In this document: in pieces, positions 1-8,665 of the stretch | Layout of the letters: every line of letters begins with the position of its first letter | How positions within the stretch are numbered: position 1 is the stretch's first letter | Assembly: GCF_014295035.1 (NCBI RefSeq) | Contig: NZ_CP060404.1 | Coordinates: 124,001-188,000 of the forward strand | Length of the DNA: 64,000 nt | DNA from: Streptomyces buecherae | GTDB taxonomy: Bacteria; Actinomycetota; Actinomycetes; Streptomycetales; Streptomycetaceae | Reading direction: 5' to 3' | The notes under the pieces: model-generated | The model's input: only the letters and a program-made list of their open reading frames with translations | Database searches by the model: none | Told to the model about the DNA's origin: nothing | Made by a program: the position numbers and the translations under genes

Positions 1-534
1 CGCGGCCGAGACGGCCGCGCCGGAGAACTCGATGCAGTTGGGCCGGCCGGTGGAGCCGGAGGTGAAGCGGCACACCTCGGTGGCGTCCAACAGGTGCGGG
101 CGGGGTGGGTCGAACGGCCTTACCCGGCTGACGGCGAGGACGCCGAACTCGCCGCCCGCCGCGTGGACCTCGTCCGCGATGGCGTGCACCTCGGCGCCCG
201 GGGCGTGGACCAGCAGGTCCAGCCCGCAGTCCTCGGCGATGCGGGAGAGGTCGAACGGGCTGAAGGCCGAGTCGACCAGGAAGGGCACCCCGCCGGCGAA
301 CAGCGTGGCCAGGTAACTGACGACGTAGTCCACGGAGTTGGTGGCGTACAGGGCCACCCGCGGCCGTTCGCCCGGCACCTCGTGGCGGGCCAGGGTGTCC
401 GACGCGGCGCGGGCTCGCTGGAGGAGTTCGGCGTACCCGAGCGAACCGGCCGCGTCGCTGACCGCGAGGCGCTCGCCGTGTCGGGTGAGCACGTCGGTGA
501 AGAGGTCGGGGAGGACAGCGCGCATCGGGCTCAC
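1..534 (-). CDS. AMP-dependent ligase (adenylate-forming enzyme), N-terminal part only
   Basis: The 5' end of a gene that runs off the left edge of the window. The translation has the N-terminal fold of acyl/aminoacyl adenylating enzymes and reaches the phosphate-binding loop TSGSTGRPN, the core A3 motif that binds ATP. GTG at 534 overlaps the stop codon of the upstream SagB-like gene (GTGA), so the two are probably translationally coupled; an ATG three codons further in (525) is the alternative start. The enzyme should activate a carboxylic acid as an acyl-adenylate. The substrate cannot be read because the specificity-determining C-terminal half is missing. Being coupled to a flavin dehydrogenase suggests that the activated acid or its tethered form is then oxidised, which is inference. 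Confidence 0.8.
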   Translation of the reverse strand, partial: MSPMRAVLPDLFTDVLTRHGERLAVSDAAGSLGYAELLQRARAASDTLARHEVPGERPRVALYATNSVDYVVSYLATLFAGGVPFLVDSAFSPFDLSRIAEDCGLDLLVHAPGAEVHAIADEVHAAGGEFGVLAVSRVRPFDPPRPHLLDATEVCRFTSGSTGRPNCIEFSGAAVSAA

Positions 535-1994
535 CGCTCGTTCTGGGCGTGCGCCATGGCAAGCCGGTCGAACTTGATGCCCGAGTCGTCCGGGCGGCCG
601 AGCAGCAGGGCGTACAGGGTCTCGTCACCCTCCGGCAGCCCTGCCAGCGTGCGCCACAGCGGCGAGTCGAAGCCGCCGATGGCGGTCACCCCGATGCCCG
701 CGCGGTTCGCCCCCAGGTAGAGGAGTTGACCTAACGCGCCGCAGCGGAAGGCGAGTTCGCGCAGGCTCTCGGCGTCGCCGGCCGAGCCGGCCCCGGCGAG
801 CGAGGCGCGCGGCACGTGCAGCAGCACGATGGCGGCGGCCCCGGCGAGGGGGCGCTGCTGCATGCAGGCACGGGCCACCTCGTCGGTGGACGGCAGTGGC
901 ACCGGTTGCCGTTCGCCGGTGCGCAGGCGGTAGACCGCGTCCTGTGCGGGCTCGGTGGTCGAGCGCAGGACCAGGGTGGCGGCCAGGGGCGAGGCGGCGG
1001 GGAGGTCGGTCTCCAGCGGTGTGCACAGGGCCGCGACCGCCTTCCAGACGGCGGCGGCGGGAACGGGTTCGCCCGTGAACGCCTTGCTGGACACGCGCGT
1101 CCCGATCAGCTCCGGCCAGCCGGACGGGTCTCCCAACCCCGCGCCTGCGGAGCCGATTTGGCGGTTGGCGTGCACGTGGGCGAGCGGCGCAGGCGCGGCC
1201 GGCAGGAAGGGTGAGCCGGAGGTGGCGGACCAGCCGGCGAGCGAGTCCCAGCAGGCGCCTTCCAGCCACGATCGCCAGGTGGCCCCGCGCCGCTCCCGGT
1301 CGGTGTCGTCGTGCACGGTCCAGCGGGCCCACGACTCGCCTGTCGAACTGGCCGGCACCTGGACGGCGGAGTGAATTTCCCGGCAATTCTCGCCGGCCTC
1401 CAGCAATTCTGACAGGGATTCCCGTGGGAAGCGCAGCCGTAGCGCCCCCGTGGCGCCACGGCCGGCGACGGCCAGCATGAGGTTCCCGGCCGCGTGTCCC
1501 GCGTCGAGCTGGGTGTAGAGATAGCCGCGGTCGCCGTACTTGCGCATCGAAAGCCAGGGGCGGGTGAGCGTGACCACGAGCGCTCCGCCGTCTTCCGGAA
1601 TGGCCAACAGGGACGCGGTGAGGGCGGCGGCGACGCGGGGCCCGACGGCCAGTCGGGCGCAGGTGCGGCGATCGGCGTCGATGCGAAACGCCGTCGGCTG
1701 GCCGTCCTCCAGGGCGAGGACGGCGAATTCGTACGGGTACACGGCCCCGGCCGACGGCACCGCCCGCGCGGCGTACGACCCGCAGGACCGGTTGGCGCGG
1801 CTGGTCAGCACGCCCTCGTCCAGCAGGGACAGCGCGAGGCGGAGGCCGGGCGCGACCACGGGTCCGGCGGGCGGCTCGGGTAACGCCGCGGGCAGGGCCA
1901 CGCGGGCCCACAGATCAACGGTGCGGCCCGAGGATTCGCGCTCGGGCGCGTATGCGACGGATGCGGCTTTCTGTTTTATCAGGTTTCCTGGCAC
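531..1994 (-). CDS. SagB-type / tandem nitroreductase-fold flavin dehydrogenase
   Basis: A protein of about 487 residues with two nitroreductase-like halves. The N-terminal half carries SCGSYAARAVPSAGAVYPYE and, later, KYGDRGYLYTQLDAGHAAGN. The latter matches the signature of SagB/ThcOx (McbC-like) FMN dehydrogenases, which oxidise azolines to azoles or dehydrogenate carrier-bound substrates. The C-terminal half has a second copy of the fold, ending in GIGVTAIGGFDSPLW and a typical ETLYALLLGRPDD tail. The start chosen is GTG 1994, because AGGAGG lies 12 bases upstream; the frame stays open to 2228, but that extension has no recognisable family features. No YcaO cyclase or precursor peptide was seen nearby, so a RiPP role is not supported. 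Pairing with an adenylating enzyme points to another carrier-type pathway. Confidence 0.8.
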   Translation of the reverse strand: MPGNLIKQKAASVAYAPERESSGRTVDLWARVALPAALPEPPAGPVVAPGLRLALSLLDEGVLTSRANRSCGSYAARAVPSAGAVYPYEFAVLALEDGQPTAFRIDADRRTCARLAVGPRVAAALTASLLAIPEDGGALVVTLTRPWLSMRKYGDRGYLYTQLDAGHAAGNLMLAVAGRGATGALRLRFPRESLSELLEAGENCREIHSAVQVPASSTGESWARWTVHDDTDRERRGATWRSWLEGACWDSLAGWSATSGSPFLPAAPAPLAHVHANRQIGSAGAGLGDPSGWPELIGTRVSSKAFTGEPVPAAAVWKAVAALCTPLETDLPAASPLAATLVLRSTTEPAQDAVYRLRTGERQPVPLPSTDEVARACMQQRPLAGAAAIVLLHVPRASLAGAGSAGDAESLRELAFRCGALGQLLYLGANRAGIGVTAIGGFDSPLWRTLAGLPEGDETLYALLLGRPDDSGIKFDRLAMAHAQNER

Positions 1995-2125
1995 GTCTGA
2001 CGCAAACCTCCTATTCTCTGACAGCCCATGGAATACGCACGAAAGCAGGCAGCGCCCTCCGCACTGATGTTGCGGACCTTCATGCACCATGGGGGGAATG
2101 TGAGGGCACACCATGGGTGGTGATA

Positions 2126-2152
2126 AAGCTCCCCATACGGGGTTTGGAGCTT
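2126..2152. promoter_or_regulatory. Inverted repeat, candidate operator of the SagB/ligase operon
   Basis: AAGCTCC at 2126-2132 pairs perfectly with GGAGCTT at 2146-2152. Inside it, CCCC at 2131-2134 and GGGG at 2139-2142 form a second nested symmetry. It lies about 130-160 bp upstream of the proposed SagB start, a reasonable place for an operator. No binding protein can be assigned. Confidence 0.35.
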
Positions 2153-2274
2153 CCCTACAACCAGGGTTGATGCGTTCTCGTATCGCGAGACAAATGACGT
2201 GAACTACCGGCGCCAAGATGTGACACATACCCGGTGGAACGCCTCGCTCTACGAGAGCGCATTACCGGTTACGG

Positions 2275-2335
2275 CCATTGGAAGCATGCCAAGCCCGTTG
2301 GGCATTGGTCAAGACCATTAATGCAAAACCATTGG
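2275..2335. repeat. Direct repeats of CATTGG at 27-bp spacing
   Basis: CATTGG begins at 2276, 2303 and 2330, so the copies are exactly 27 bp apart. A variant, CATTAA, begins at 2316, roughly midway between the last two. The outer two copies are extended to CCATTGG. Regular spacing in the AT-rich part of the intergenic region suggests multiple sites for one DNA-binding protein. Confidence 0.35.
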
Positions 2336-3061
2336 ATAAACCCCAACCAACCGAGTGAATGCAATAAATCGGACATCAATCCGGAATGACCGATTCGGAG
2401 ATCCGCGCGCACCGGCGCTACTAAGCGTCTCGTTAAGTGGACGCATTATTTACATGGTTATGGAGTGCCGCGAGGTTTGAGAGTGCCGACGGTTGCGATA
2501 AGGGCATACCTCTCCCCGGCCACCGGAGAGGAGGGCCGGAAGGCGGCGACCCCGACATTCCTCGCACCGCCCTCTCGGCGGACGCGCGCATCCCCTCCGG
2601 AGGGTGGGCGGGCGCCCCTGGCGCCGCTCCCCCAACGGCGTTCACCGCACGGCCACTTGACGCCGGAGGCACGGCGGGCCCGGCGTGACCGCGGTGGCGC
2701 GGGCGTCGCGGCCGGCGGCACCCAGGCCGCCACCCACCCCCGACGCCGGGCTCCGGACGAGCCCAGCGCGGCCGGGCAGTCGGGCCCCGGGCGGGCGGGC
2801 GAGCACCCCGGCCGACCGGCCGGGACCCCGGAGAACCCGACCGCGCACCGGCGGTCACACGAGAGAGCGCGCCACCCATCGCCGGAGAGAGCGGGACGGC
2901 GAAACGACGGACCCGGCAACCTTTACGGATCTTGAAGTGCGGAGAACTCCATGATCCAGAAGCCTGCCACCCGCCTCACATCAGAGCACCCACGCCACCC
3001 GATGAGCCCACGCAAGGCGCTCGCCCGCTCCCGAGCAGCCCGCCCGGAAAGACAGGGTTTT

Positions 3062-3081
3062 CCCGCATAAGGGAATGCGGG
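3062..3081. promoter_or_regulatory. Perfect 7-bp inverted repeat upstream of the binding-protein-like gene
   Basis: CCCGCAT (3062-3068) and ATGCGGG (3075-3081) are separated by 6 bases. No T tract follows on either strand, so an operator is more likely than a terminator. It is about 175 bp before the start codon at 3255. Confidence 0.35.
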
Positions 3082-3254
3082 GCGAGAATTCGCGGCGTAC
3101 CGGGAATCACATTCTGCTCACCTGAATCAACGGAGAACCCGACTCGCGGTCCCAGTGGTTCTGGCACGCGCATTACTGGGGAGGGGTCCCGAAGCGCCGG
3201 GTGTAGCCTGGTTTCCCGTCACTGCGAGTGGCGCATTCGGTTCGGGGGGACGCC

Positions 3255-6071
3255 ATGACCGATTCGACATTTCCCGACGATCTGGGAGCCGACGAATTCG
3301 CCCGTGAATATCCGGTGGCTCTCGTTCCCGCCGGGCGAGGACAGTTGGCGATCGGGCTTCCGCTGCTGTTGCTCCAGGTGCCGGGGCGGCGACAGGGCAC
3401 GGCCACGGTGGCGACCTACCGCGCGCAGGTCAAGCGCGTGGTGGCGGCGTTGCGGGCGCCGCTGGAGGGCCAAGGCGAGAAACTCATCCCCCACGCGGTG
3501 GCACACCCCACCGCCGACGACGACCTCGTCGCCGAGCAGGCGAGCCAGGAACTCGCCTTCGGTATCCCGTCCCGGATGACCCCGGACCGGTTCGCCGACG
3601 TCGCGCTCATGCTCGACCTGGTGACCGCGATCCGGGCGCGCGCCGAGTCGACGCCCGCCGACGGGCCATCGGCCGGGGCCCGTACGGAGGCCGCCGCCGC
3701 GGAGCCGGCGCCCCAGGGCCCGGCGGGCATGTCCGTACCCGTGCCCGACGACGCGGTGGGCCTGCGGAACCACGCGTACGAGCGGCGGGTGCACCGGGGT
3801 GGGTTGCCGAAGCTGCTGTGGGCGTTGGGTGGCAAGGGCGTGCCGGACAACGCGGGGTTCGGCGGCTGGCTGCTGCGCACGTTCTGGCTGTCCTTCACGC
3901 ACACGCTGCCGCGCTGGTGGTGGTCCCGCCGGGTCACGCGCAGACTGATCCGGCGCTCGCGTCGGCGCGCCGGCGACCGACGAGGCTGGCTCGGTGCCGA
4001 GCTGAACGTCGCCCGGGGGCGGGAGGACCTGTTCCAGGTGATGGACGGGGTCGCGGACCGGCAGGTCAGCCGGCTCCGGCTGCGGGAGGGCAAGCAGCAG
4101 CGCGAGGACGCCCGCACGGTCCTGGAACAACTGCTGACCCTGGCCCTGCTGGCCGACCTCGCGCTGCCACGGGTGGGCGGTCTGCTGCCCAAGCGGCGCC
4201 GGCGCACGGCCCGTCCGGTGGTGCTCGTCCACGTACCGCATCCGGACGAGCCGGGAGCGCGGGCCGCGGAGCGCTTCCTGCGCGTGTACGCCAGGGCTCA
4301 GGCCCAGTCGCCCGCCCTCGGCCCGCTGGTGGTCGCCGTGGGGCGCTTCTCGGAGGCGCTCGTGGGCGAACTCGACCCGGAGCGCCTCGACGCGGCCCAG
4401 GCGGGGCGGGCGCTCCGGTTCGGCGCCGACCGACCGGTCCTGGTCGACCTCCAGGAGGAGCCGTTCGAACGGCGCGGGCTGCCCATCCGCTGCCGGCCGC
4501 CGCGCCGCTACCGGCTGCACTGGCGCACCCAGACGGCGCTGGCCTCCGGCACCACGGCCCTGGCCGTCACCCTGGGCGGCGTGTCGGGCGGCGCCACCTG
4601 GCTCGAACCCGCCCCGGAGACCGGCTGTGTGGCGGGGGACAGCACCGCGCCGAACCGCGCCGCGCCCGGCGAGGTGCACCCCGCGGAGTGGTACCGGTCC
4701 GCGCTGCGGGCGATCGAAGCGGAGAACCGGCGGGCGGAGGAACTCGCCGCGCGCGGCCGGACGGTGCGCACCATCGTCTACTTCGCCTCCGCCGGCCCGG
4801 AGAGCGCGGCGGGCACGCTGTTCGACGGGATCGTGCCGGAGCTGCGCGGTATCACCCTGTGGCAGCAGCGGCTCAACAGCGAGGCGTTCTCGGACGATTC
4901 GCGGGTGCCGTTGAGGGTGGAGGTGCGCAACACCGGGCGCGGCTTCGTCCGCGCCGCCGAGGAGGCCCGGAAGCTGGCCGCGGAGGTGGCGGCCGGCGAC
5001 CGTACGGGCGCCCGGGAGGTCGTGGGCGTCTTGGGCTTCGCGCAGAGCCGCGACTCGACCCGCGAGGCCCTGCGCGTCCTGGCGCGGGCGCGTATCCCGG
5101 CCGTGGGGACGACGGCGACCGCCGACGAGATGCAGGTCGGTGACTACTACTGGCCCCTCACGCCGGTCAACAGCACCGAGGCGCGGGTGGTGGCCTCCTT
5201 CGCCCGCGCCAAGAGGCTGGTGGCGCGGCCGAGCGGCGCCGGGTGCGTCCCGGCCCGGCGCGCGATCGTGGTGCAGAGCCCGGACGACCTCTACAGCCGC
5301 AGCCTGGCCAGCCTGTTCAAGGGGGACTTCGTCAGCGGCGCGGAGGGCGACGGTCCGGACGGCGTGGCGGAGTTGGTCAACTTCTCCCAGGAGGGCGACT
5401 TCGACCGCTCCGATCCCGGTGTGTTCGGCTACTCGCGCCCACGCGACCTCGCCGACAAGGTGTGCGAGGTGCTGGGTACCGACAGCCGTACGGTGGTCTA
5501 CTGGGCCGGCCGGACCCGGGACTTCGCGGCCTTCGTGGACGCGTTGGACGCGCGCAACGCCTGTGGCCAGCGCGCCGTCACCGTACTGGCCGGCAACGAA
5601 CTGACGAACGTGGCCCAGACCGGCGAGTTCGAGGGCAGGGGCTGGCTGCGGCTGTACTACGTGGCGCACCGGCTGCCCGACGCGGACCCGCTGGCGAGCC
5701 GCAAGACCCAGCAGTTCGTGGCCGCCTACAACGCCTTCGTCGCGAGCGAGCGGGGCCGGGATCCGTGGCGCGACGACGGCCAGGCGGCCGTCACCTACGA
5801 CGCCCTGCACGTCCTGTCCCAGGCGGTCGACCTGGCCCGGGCCGACCACAGCGTGGGCAGGAGCGCGGTCACCACCGCCCTCAGGTCCGGCGTCTCCTTC
5901 GACGGGGCGACCGGCTCGGTCACCTACGCCTCCGGCAGCAACGCCCCGCCCCGGGACAAGACCCTGGTGGTCCTGCGCCTCACGCCCAGAGGCCCTCGCA
6001 CGGCCGCCGCCTGCGGGGCGTACGCGCAGGGCCAGCGGTACGCACTCCAGGGGCCACCCTGTGCGCCGTAG
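3255..6071 (+). CDS. Membrane-anchored protein with C-terminal periplasmic-binding (type 1) domain
   Basis: A protein of about 938 residues. The start is ATG 3255, with a GGGGGG purine run just upstream; a GTG at 3228 is in frame but has no better site. Residues 1 to about 410 are a hydrophilic domain of unknown family, presumably cytoplasmic. A single hydrophobic segment near 425-445 (TALASGTTALAVTLGG) looks like a membrane anchor. The C-terminal half resembles periplasmic substrate-binding / receptor ligand-binding type 1 proteins: repeated alpha/beta units such as REVVGVLGFAQSRDSTREAL, IPAVGTTATADEM and AVTVLAGNELTNVAQTGEF, ending with a QAAVTYDALHVLSQAVDLAR helix. It would bind an external ligand and may signal inward. 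No transporter permease is adjacent, which is unusual for a classical binding protein. Confidence 0.65.
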   Translation: MTDSTFPDDLGADEFAREYPVALVPAGRGQLAIGLPLLLLQVPGRRQGTATVATYRAQVKRVVAALRAPLEGQGEKLIPHAVAHPTADDDLVAEQASQELAFGIPSRMTPDRFADVALMLDLVTAIRARAESTPADGPSAGARTEAAAAEPAPQGPAGMSVPVPDDAVGLRNHAYERRVHRGGLPKLLWALGGKGVPDNAGFGGWLLRTFWLSFTHTLPRWWWSRRVTRRLIRRSRRRAGDRRGWLGAELNVARGREDLFQVMDGVADRQVSRLRLREGKQQREDARTVLEQLLTLALLADLALPRVGGLLPKRRRRTARPVVLVHVPHPDEPGARAAERFLRVYARAQAQSPALGPLVVAVGRFSEALVGELDPERLDAAQAGRALRFGADRPVLVDLQEEPFERRGLPIRCRPPRRYRLHWRTQTALASGTTALAVTLGGVSGGATWLEPAPETGCVAGDSTAPNRAAPGEVHPAEWYRSALRAIEAENRRAEELAARGRTVRTIVYFASAGPESAAGTLFDGIVPELRGITLWQQRLNSEAFSDDSRVPLRVEVRNTGRGFVRAAEEARKLAAEVAAGDRTGAREVVGVLGFAQSRDSTREALRVLARARIPAVGTTATADEMQVGDYYWPLTPVNSTEARVVASFARAKRLVARPSGAGCVPARRAIVVQSPDDLYSRSLASLFKGDFVSGAEGDGPDGVAELVNFSQEGDFDRSDPGVFGYSRPRDLADKVCEVLGTDSRTVVYWAGRTRDFAAFVDALDARNACGQRAVTVLAGNELTNVAQTGEFEGRGWLRLYYVAHRLPDADPLASRKTQQFVAAYNAFVASERGRDPWRDDGQAAVTYDALHVLSQAVDLARADHSVGRSAVTTALRSGVSFDGATGSVTYASGSNAPPRDKTLVVLRLTPRGPRTAAACGAYAQGQRYALQGPPCAP

Positions 6072-6221
6072 GGGGCTGGGGTGGTCGCGGGTGGGTGTGG
6101 GTGGCCGCGCGCGAGCTTCGGTGGCGGTCCCGCGTGACGAGCGCGGCCACGCTCCGGAGCCGGGCCGGCGGGGCCGCGCGCCCCGAGCGGGCCACCCCGC
6201 GACGCCGCCGCGCACCCGGGC

Positions 6222-6725
6222 CTACTCCCCCACCGCGCCGTCGATGGCTTCCCGCAGGAGGTCGGCGTGGCCGTTGTGGCGCGCGTATTCCTCCATCATG
6301 TGGGTGAGGACATAGCGCGGCGAGATGCTCTCGCCCCGGAATTCCACCCGGGCGTCCAGTGTCGGGAAGGCGTTCACCATCGCGCGGGAGTCCTCGCAAG
6401 TCGCGCGCCACAAGGTAAACGCCTCATCGACGTCGGCGTCCACTACCTGCCATTCGCCGAACGCGCCGTTCACGCGCGGCCACAGGGCGGGCAGGGATTT
6501 CCCGCCCAGCACCGTCTGGAACCAACTCCGCTCGACCTCGACGGCGTGCCGGACCAGCCCCAGCAGGGTCAGTGTCGAGGTGGGAATCGCCCGTTGTCTC
6601 AGTTGCGCACCGGTCAGGCCGGCGCACTTCATGGCCAACGTGGCGCGTTGGTAGTCGAGGAACGCCGTCAGCGACGCACGGTCGTCGGCCACCTTGGAAG
6701 GGTTGGTGCGCGGGTCATCGCTCAT
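6222..6725 (-). CDS. DinB-family (DUF664) protein, probable thiol-dependent enzyme
   Basis: A protein of 167 residues starting MSDDPRTNPSKVADD. It has the four-helix-bundle pattern of the actinobacterial DinB/DUF664 family: RASLTAFLDYQRATLAMKCAGLT, then LLGLVRHAVEVERSWF with a metal-ligand His, and VLTHMMEEYARHNGHADLLRE with the later His residues. Members bind a divalent metal, and some use mycothiol or bacillithiol as cofactor. It is transcribed away from the amidohydrolase and ends about 150 bp after the stop of the convergent binding-protein-like gene. The reaction is unknown. Confidence 0.85.
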   Translation of the reverse strand: MSDDPRTNPSKVADDRASLTAFLDYQRATLAMKCAGLTGAQLRQRAIPTSTLTLLGLVRHAVEVERSWFQTVLGGKSLPALWPRVNGAFGEWQVVDADVDEAFTLWRATCEDSRAMVNAFPTLDARVEFRGESISPRYVLTHMMEEYARHNGHADLLREAIDGAVGE

Positions 6726-6929
6726 CCGACGATGGTGGCAGTTCCTCCGGGGCCGCCGCTGTTCAGGCGGGCGGGGGCCGGGGCACGGGCGTGGCGGGGC
6801 CGCCTTCCGCGCGGCGCGGAGCGCGCATCGGTGGGATGACCGATGCGCGAGGGGTGGCGGGGCGGACAGAGTCCGGGGAGATCGTTCGCGGGCGGCCGTG
6901 GCGCGCCCGGTTTCCGAGAGGACCTTGCA

Positions 6930-8633
6930 GTGGACATGTATGCGGACCTGGTGTTCGTCGGTGGGCGGGTGGTCACGGTGGACGCGGAGTTCTCCGTCGT
7001 CTCGGCCCTGGCGGTGACCGGCGGGACCATCAGTGCCGTGGGTGGGCGCGATGACGTCACGCCGCTCGTCGGCCCCGACACCCGGGTCATCGACCTGCGG
7101 GGAGCGACGTTGCTTCCCGGTATCAACGATTCCCACCTGCACGGATGCGCCTTCGGCATAGCGTCGCCGCCGCTCTCCCTGGACCTGGGCCATCCCGCCG
7201 TGGCCTCCCTCGCCGAGGTGGCGCGGGCGGTGGGCGAGGCCGTCGGGCGGGTGCCGGACGGGCAGTGGGTCACCGGGCACGGCTGGGACACCGGGTACCT
7301 GGACGAGTGCCTGCGGGACACGTCGCGGCTGCCGTCGCGGCACGACCTCGACGCCGTCAGCCCCGACCACCCCGTCGTCCTGTACTCCTTCTCCGGGCAC
7401 GCCACCTGGGTCAACTCCAGGGCACTGGAACTCATCGGCATCGACCGGCACACCGTCGCGCCGCCCGGCGGATCCATCGTCGTGGACGAGGCCGGGGAGC
7501 CGACCGGGTTGCTCCACGAGGGGGCCCAGGCCCTGGTCCAGAACGCGCTGCCGCCGCTCAGCCGGCAGGAGCGGGCCGACGCCATCAGGTCCACCCTCGC
7601 CACGCTCGCCCGCCTCGGCGTGACCAGCTACACCGAGCCCGGGCTCGGCCCCGGCGGGGACGGCATCATGCGCGGCGCGCTCGGGGCACTCACCCTCGAC
7701 GTCTACCGCGAACTGCTGGCTGACGGCGAACTCACCGCCCGGGTCGGCGTCCTGCTGCTGCCCACGGGAATGGCGAGCACCGCCGAGGAGTTCGCCCGCA
7801 ACCTCACCGCCGTCGACGGTCCGCGTACCGCCGACCCGCGCCGCCTGGCGATCCACGGGGTCAAGCTCTTCGCCGACGGCATCGTCCCCAACAAGACGGC
7901 CTGGATGAACGAGCCGTACGTCGGCGGCGGCTGCGGCTCCCTGTGCGTCGGTGGCGACACCGACCACGAGCGGGCCGCCGAACTCGGCGTCATGATTCGG
8001 CACGCCCACGCCGCCGGACACCAGGTGGGTGTGCACGTCACCGGTGACCGGGCCATCGACACCGTCGCGGACGCCTTCTCCGCGGCCGTCGCCGAACACC
8101 CGCGGCCCGACGCCCGGCACTACCTCATCCACGGCGACTTCCTCACCGACCACAGCATGCGGGTGCTGGCCGCGCACGGTTTCGGCGTCAACATGAACCC
8201 GACCATCAAGTGGACCGTCGCCGACCTGGAGGAGGAGTTCGTCGGCGCGGAGCGGGCCGCGTACGCGTGGCCCTACCGCGCGGCCCTCGACGCCGGCGTG
8301 CGGGTCGCGAGCGGGTCCGACGCCCCCGTCACGGCCCCGGACTGGCGCCAGGGCATCGCCACCATGGTGTTGCGCGAGTCGAAGGCCGCCGGTCGGGTCA
8401 GCGGTCCGGAGCAGCGCATCAGCCTGGCCGAGGCGATCCGTACGTACACCATCGACGCCGCCTGGCAGGACTTCGCCGACGGTTGGAAGGGTTCCCTGGA
8501 GACAGGCAAGGTCGCCGACCTGTGCGTGCTCGACGGGGACCTGCTCACCGTCGACCCGCACGACATCCCCCACCTCCCAGTCACCCTCACCGTGGTGGAC
8601 GGGCGAGTCGTGCACGACACCCTCGGCGATTGA
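6930..8633 (+). CDS. Amidohydrolase family 3 (YtcJ-like metal-dependent hydrolase)
   Basis: A protein of about 567 residues. The start chosen is GTG 6930, which has GAGAGGA about 8 bases upstream; ATG 6936 is an alternative. The N-terminal metal site is GATLLPGINDSHLHG. Further metal ligands and active-site residues are visible in VKLFADGIVPNKTAWMNEPY, VGVHVTGDRAIDTVADAF, YLIHGDFLTDHSMRVLAAHG and ASGSDAPVTAPDWRQGIATMV. The C-terminal ETGKVADLCVLDGDLLTV is the beta-sandwich signature of this superfamily. Such proteins hydrolyse amides, formamides or exocyclic esters; the substrate is not predictable. The LuxR-type regulator begins 32 bp downstream on the same strand and may be co-transcribed. 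Confidence 0.88.
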   Translation: MDMYADLVFVGGRVVTVDAEFSVVSALAVTGGTISAVGGRDDVTPLVGPDTRVIDLRGATLLPGINDSHLHGCAFGIASPPLSLDLGHPAVASLAEVARAVGEAVGRVPDGQWVTGHGWDTGYLDECLRDTSRLPSRHDLDAVSPDHPVVLYSFSGHATWVNSRALELIGIDRHTVAPPGGSIVVDEAGEPTGLLHEGAQALVQNALPPLSRQERADAIRSTLATLARLGVTSYTEPGLGPGGDGIMRGALGALTLDVYRELLADGELTARVGVLLLPTGMASTAEEFARNLTAVDGPRTADPRRLAIHGVKLFADGIVPNKTAWMNEPYVGGGCGSLCVGGDTDHERAAELGVMIRHAHAAGHQVGVHVTGDRAIDTVADAFSAAVAEHPRPDARHYLIHGDFLTDHSMRVLAAHGFGVNMNPTIKWTVADLEEEFVGAERAAYAWPYRAALDAGVRVASGSDAPVTAPDWRQGIATMVLRESKAAGRVSGPEQRISLAEAIRTYTIDAAWQDFADGWKGSLETGKVADLCVLDGDLLTVDPHDIPHLPVTLTVVDGRVVHDTLGD

Positions 8634-8665
8634 CGTGACGCCGGGGGCGTGATCATGCTTGCGGG

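Larger units (their letters stand above)
1995..3254. other. Long intergenic region (about 1.26 kb) with several inverted and direct repeats
   Basis: No convincing gene was found. The part around 2230-2460 is clearly richer in A and T than the rest of the window, as is usual for a regulatory region between divergent operons (SagB to the left, the binding-protein-like gene to the right). It contains the repeats listed separately at 2126-2152, 2275-2335 and 3062-3081. The short open frames at 2433-2935 are Arg/Pro/Ala-rich on both strands and look like GC-driven noise. Confidence 0.6.

Noticed and set aside
531..1994. SagB-like enzyme read as part of a thiazole/oxazole RiPP cluster
   Set aside because: No YcaO, precursor peptide or protease was visible; the coupled partner is an adenylating enzyme instead.
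2433..2935. Overlapping short frames on both strands in the 2.4-2.9 kb gap
   Set aside because: No ribosome site, no family resemblance and Arg/Pro/Ala composition typical of non-coding GC-rich DNA.
6726..8615. Minus-strand open frame continuous with the DinB gene, giving a 797-residue protein
   Set aside because: Only the last 167 residues resemble a family; the upstream part is the mirror of the amidohydrolase gene.
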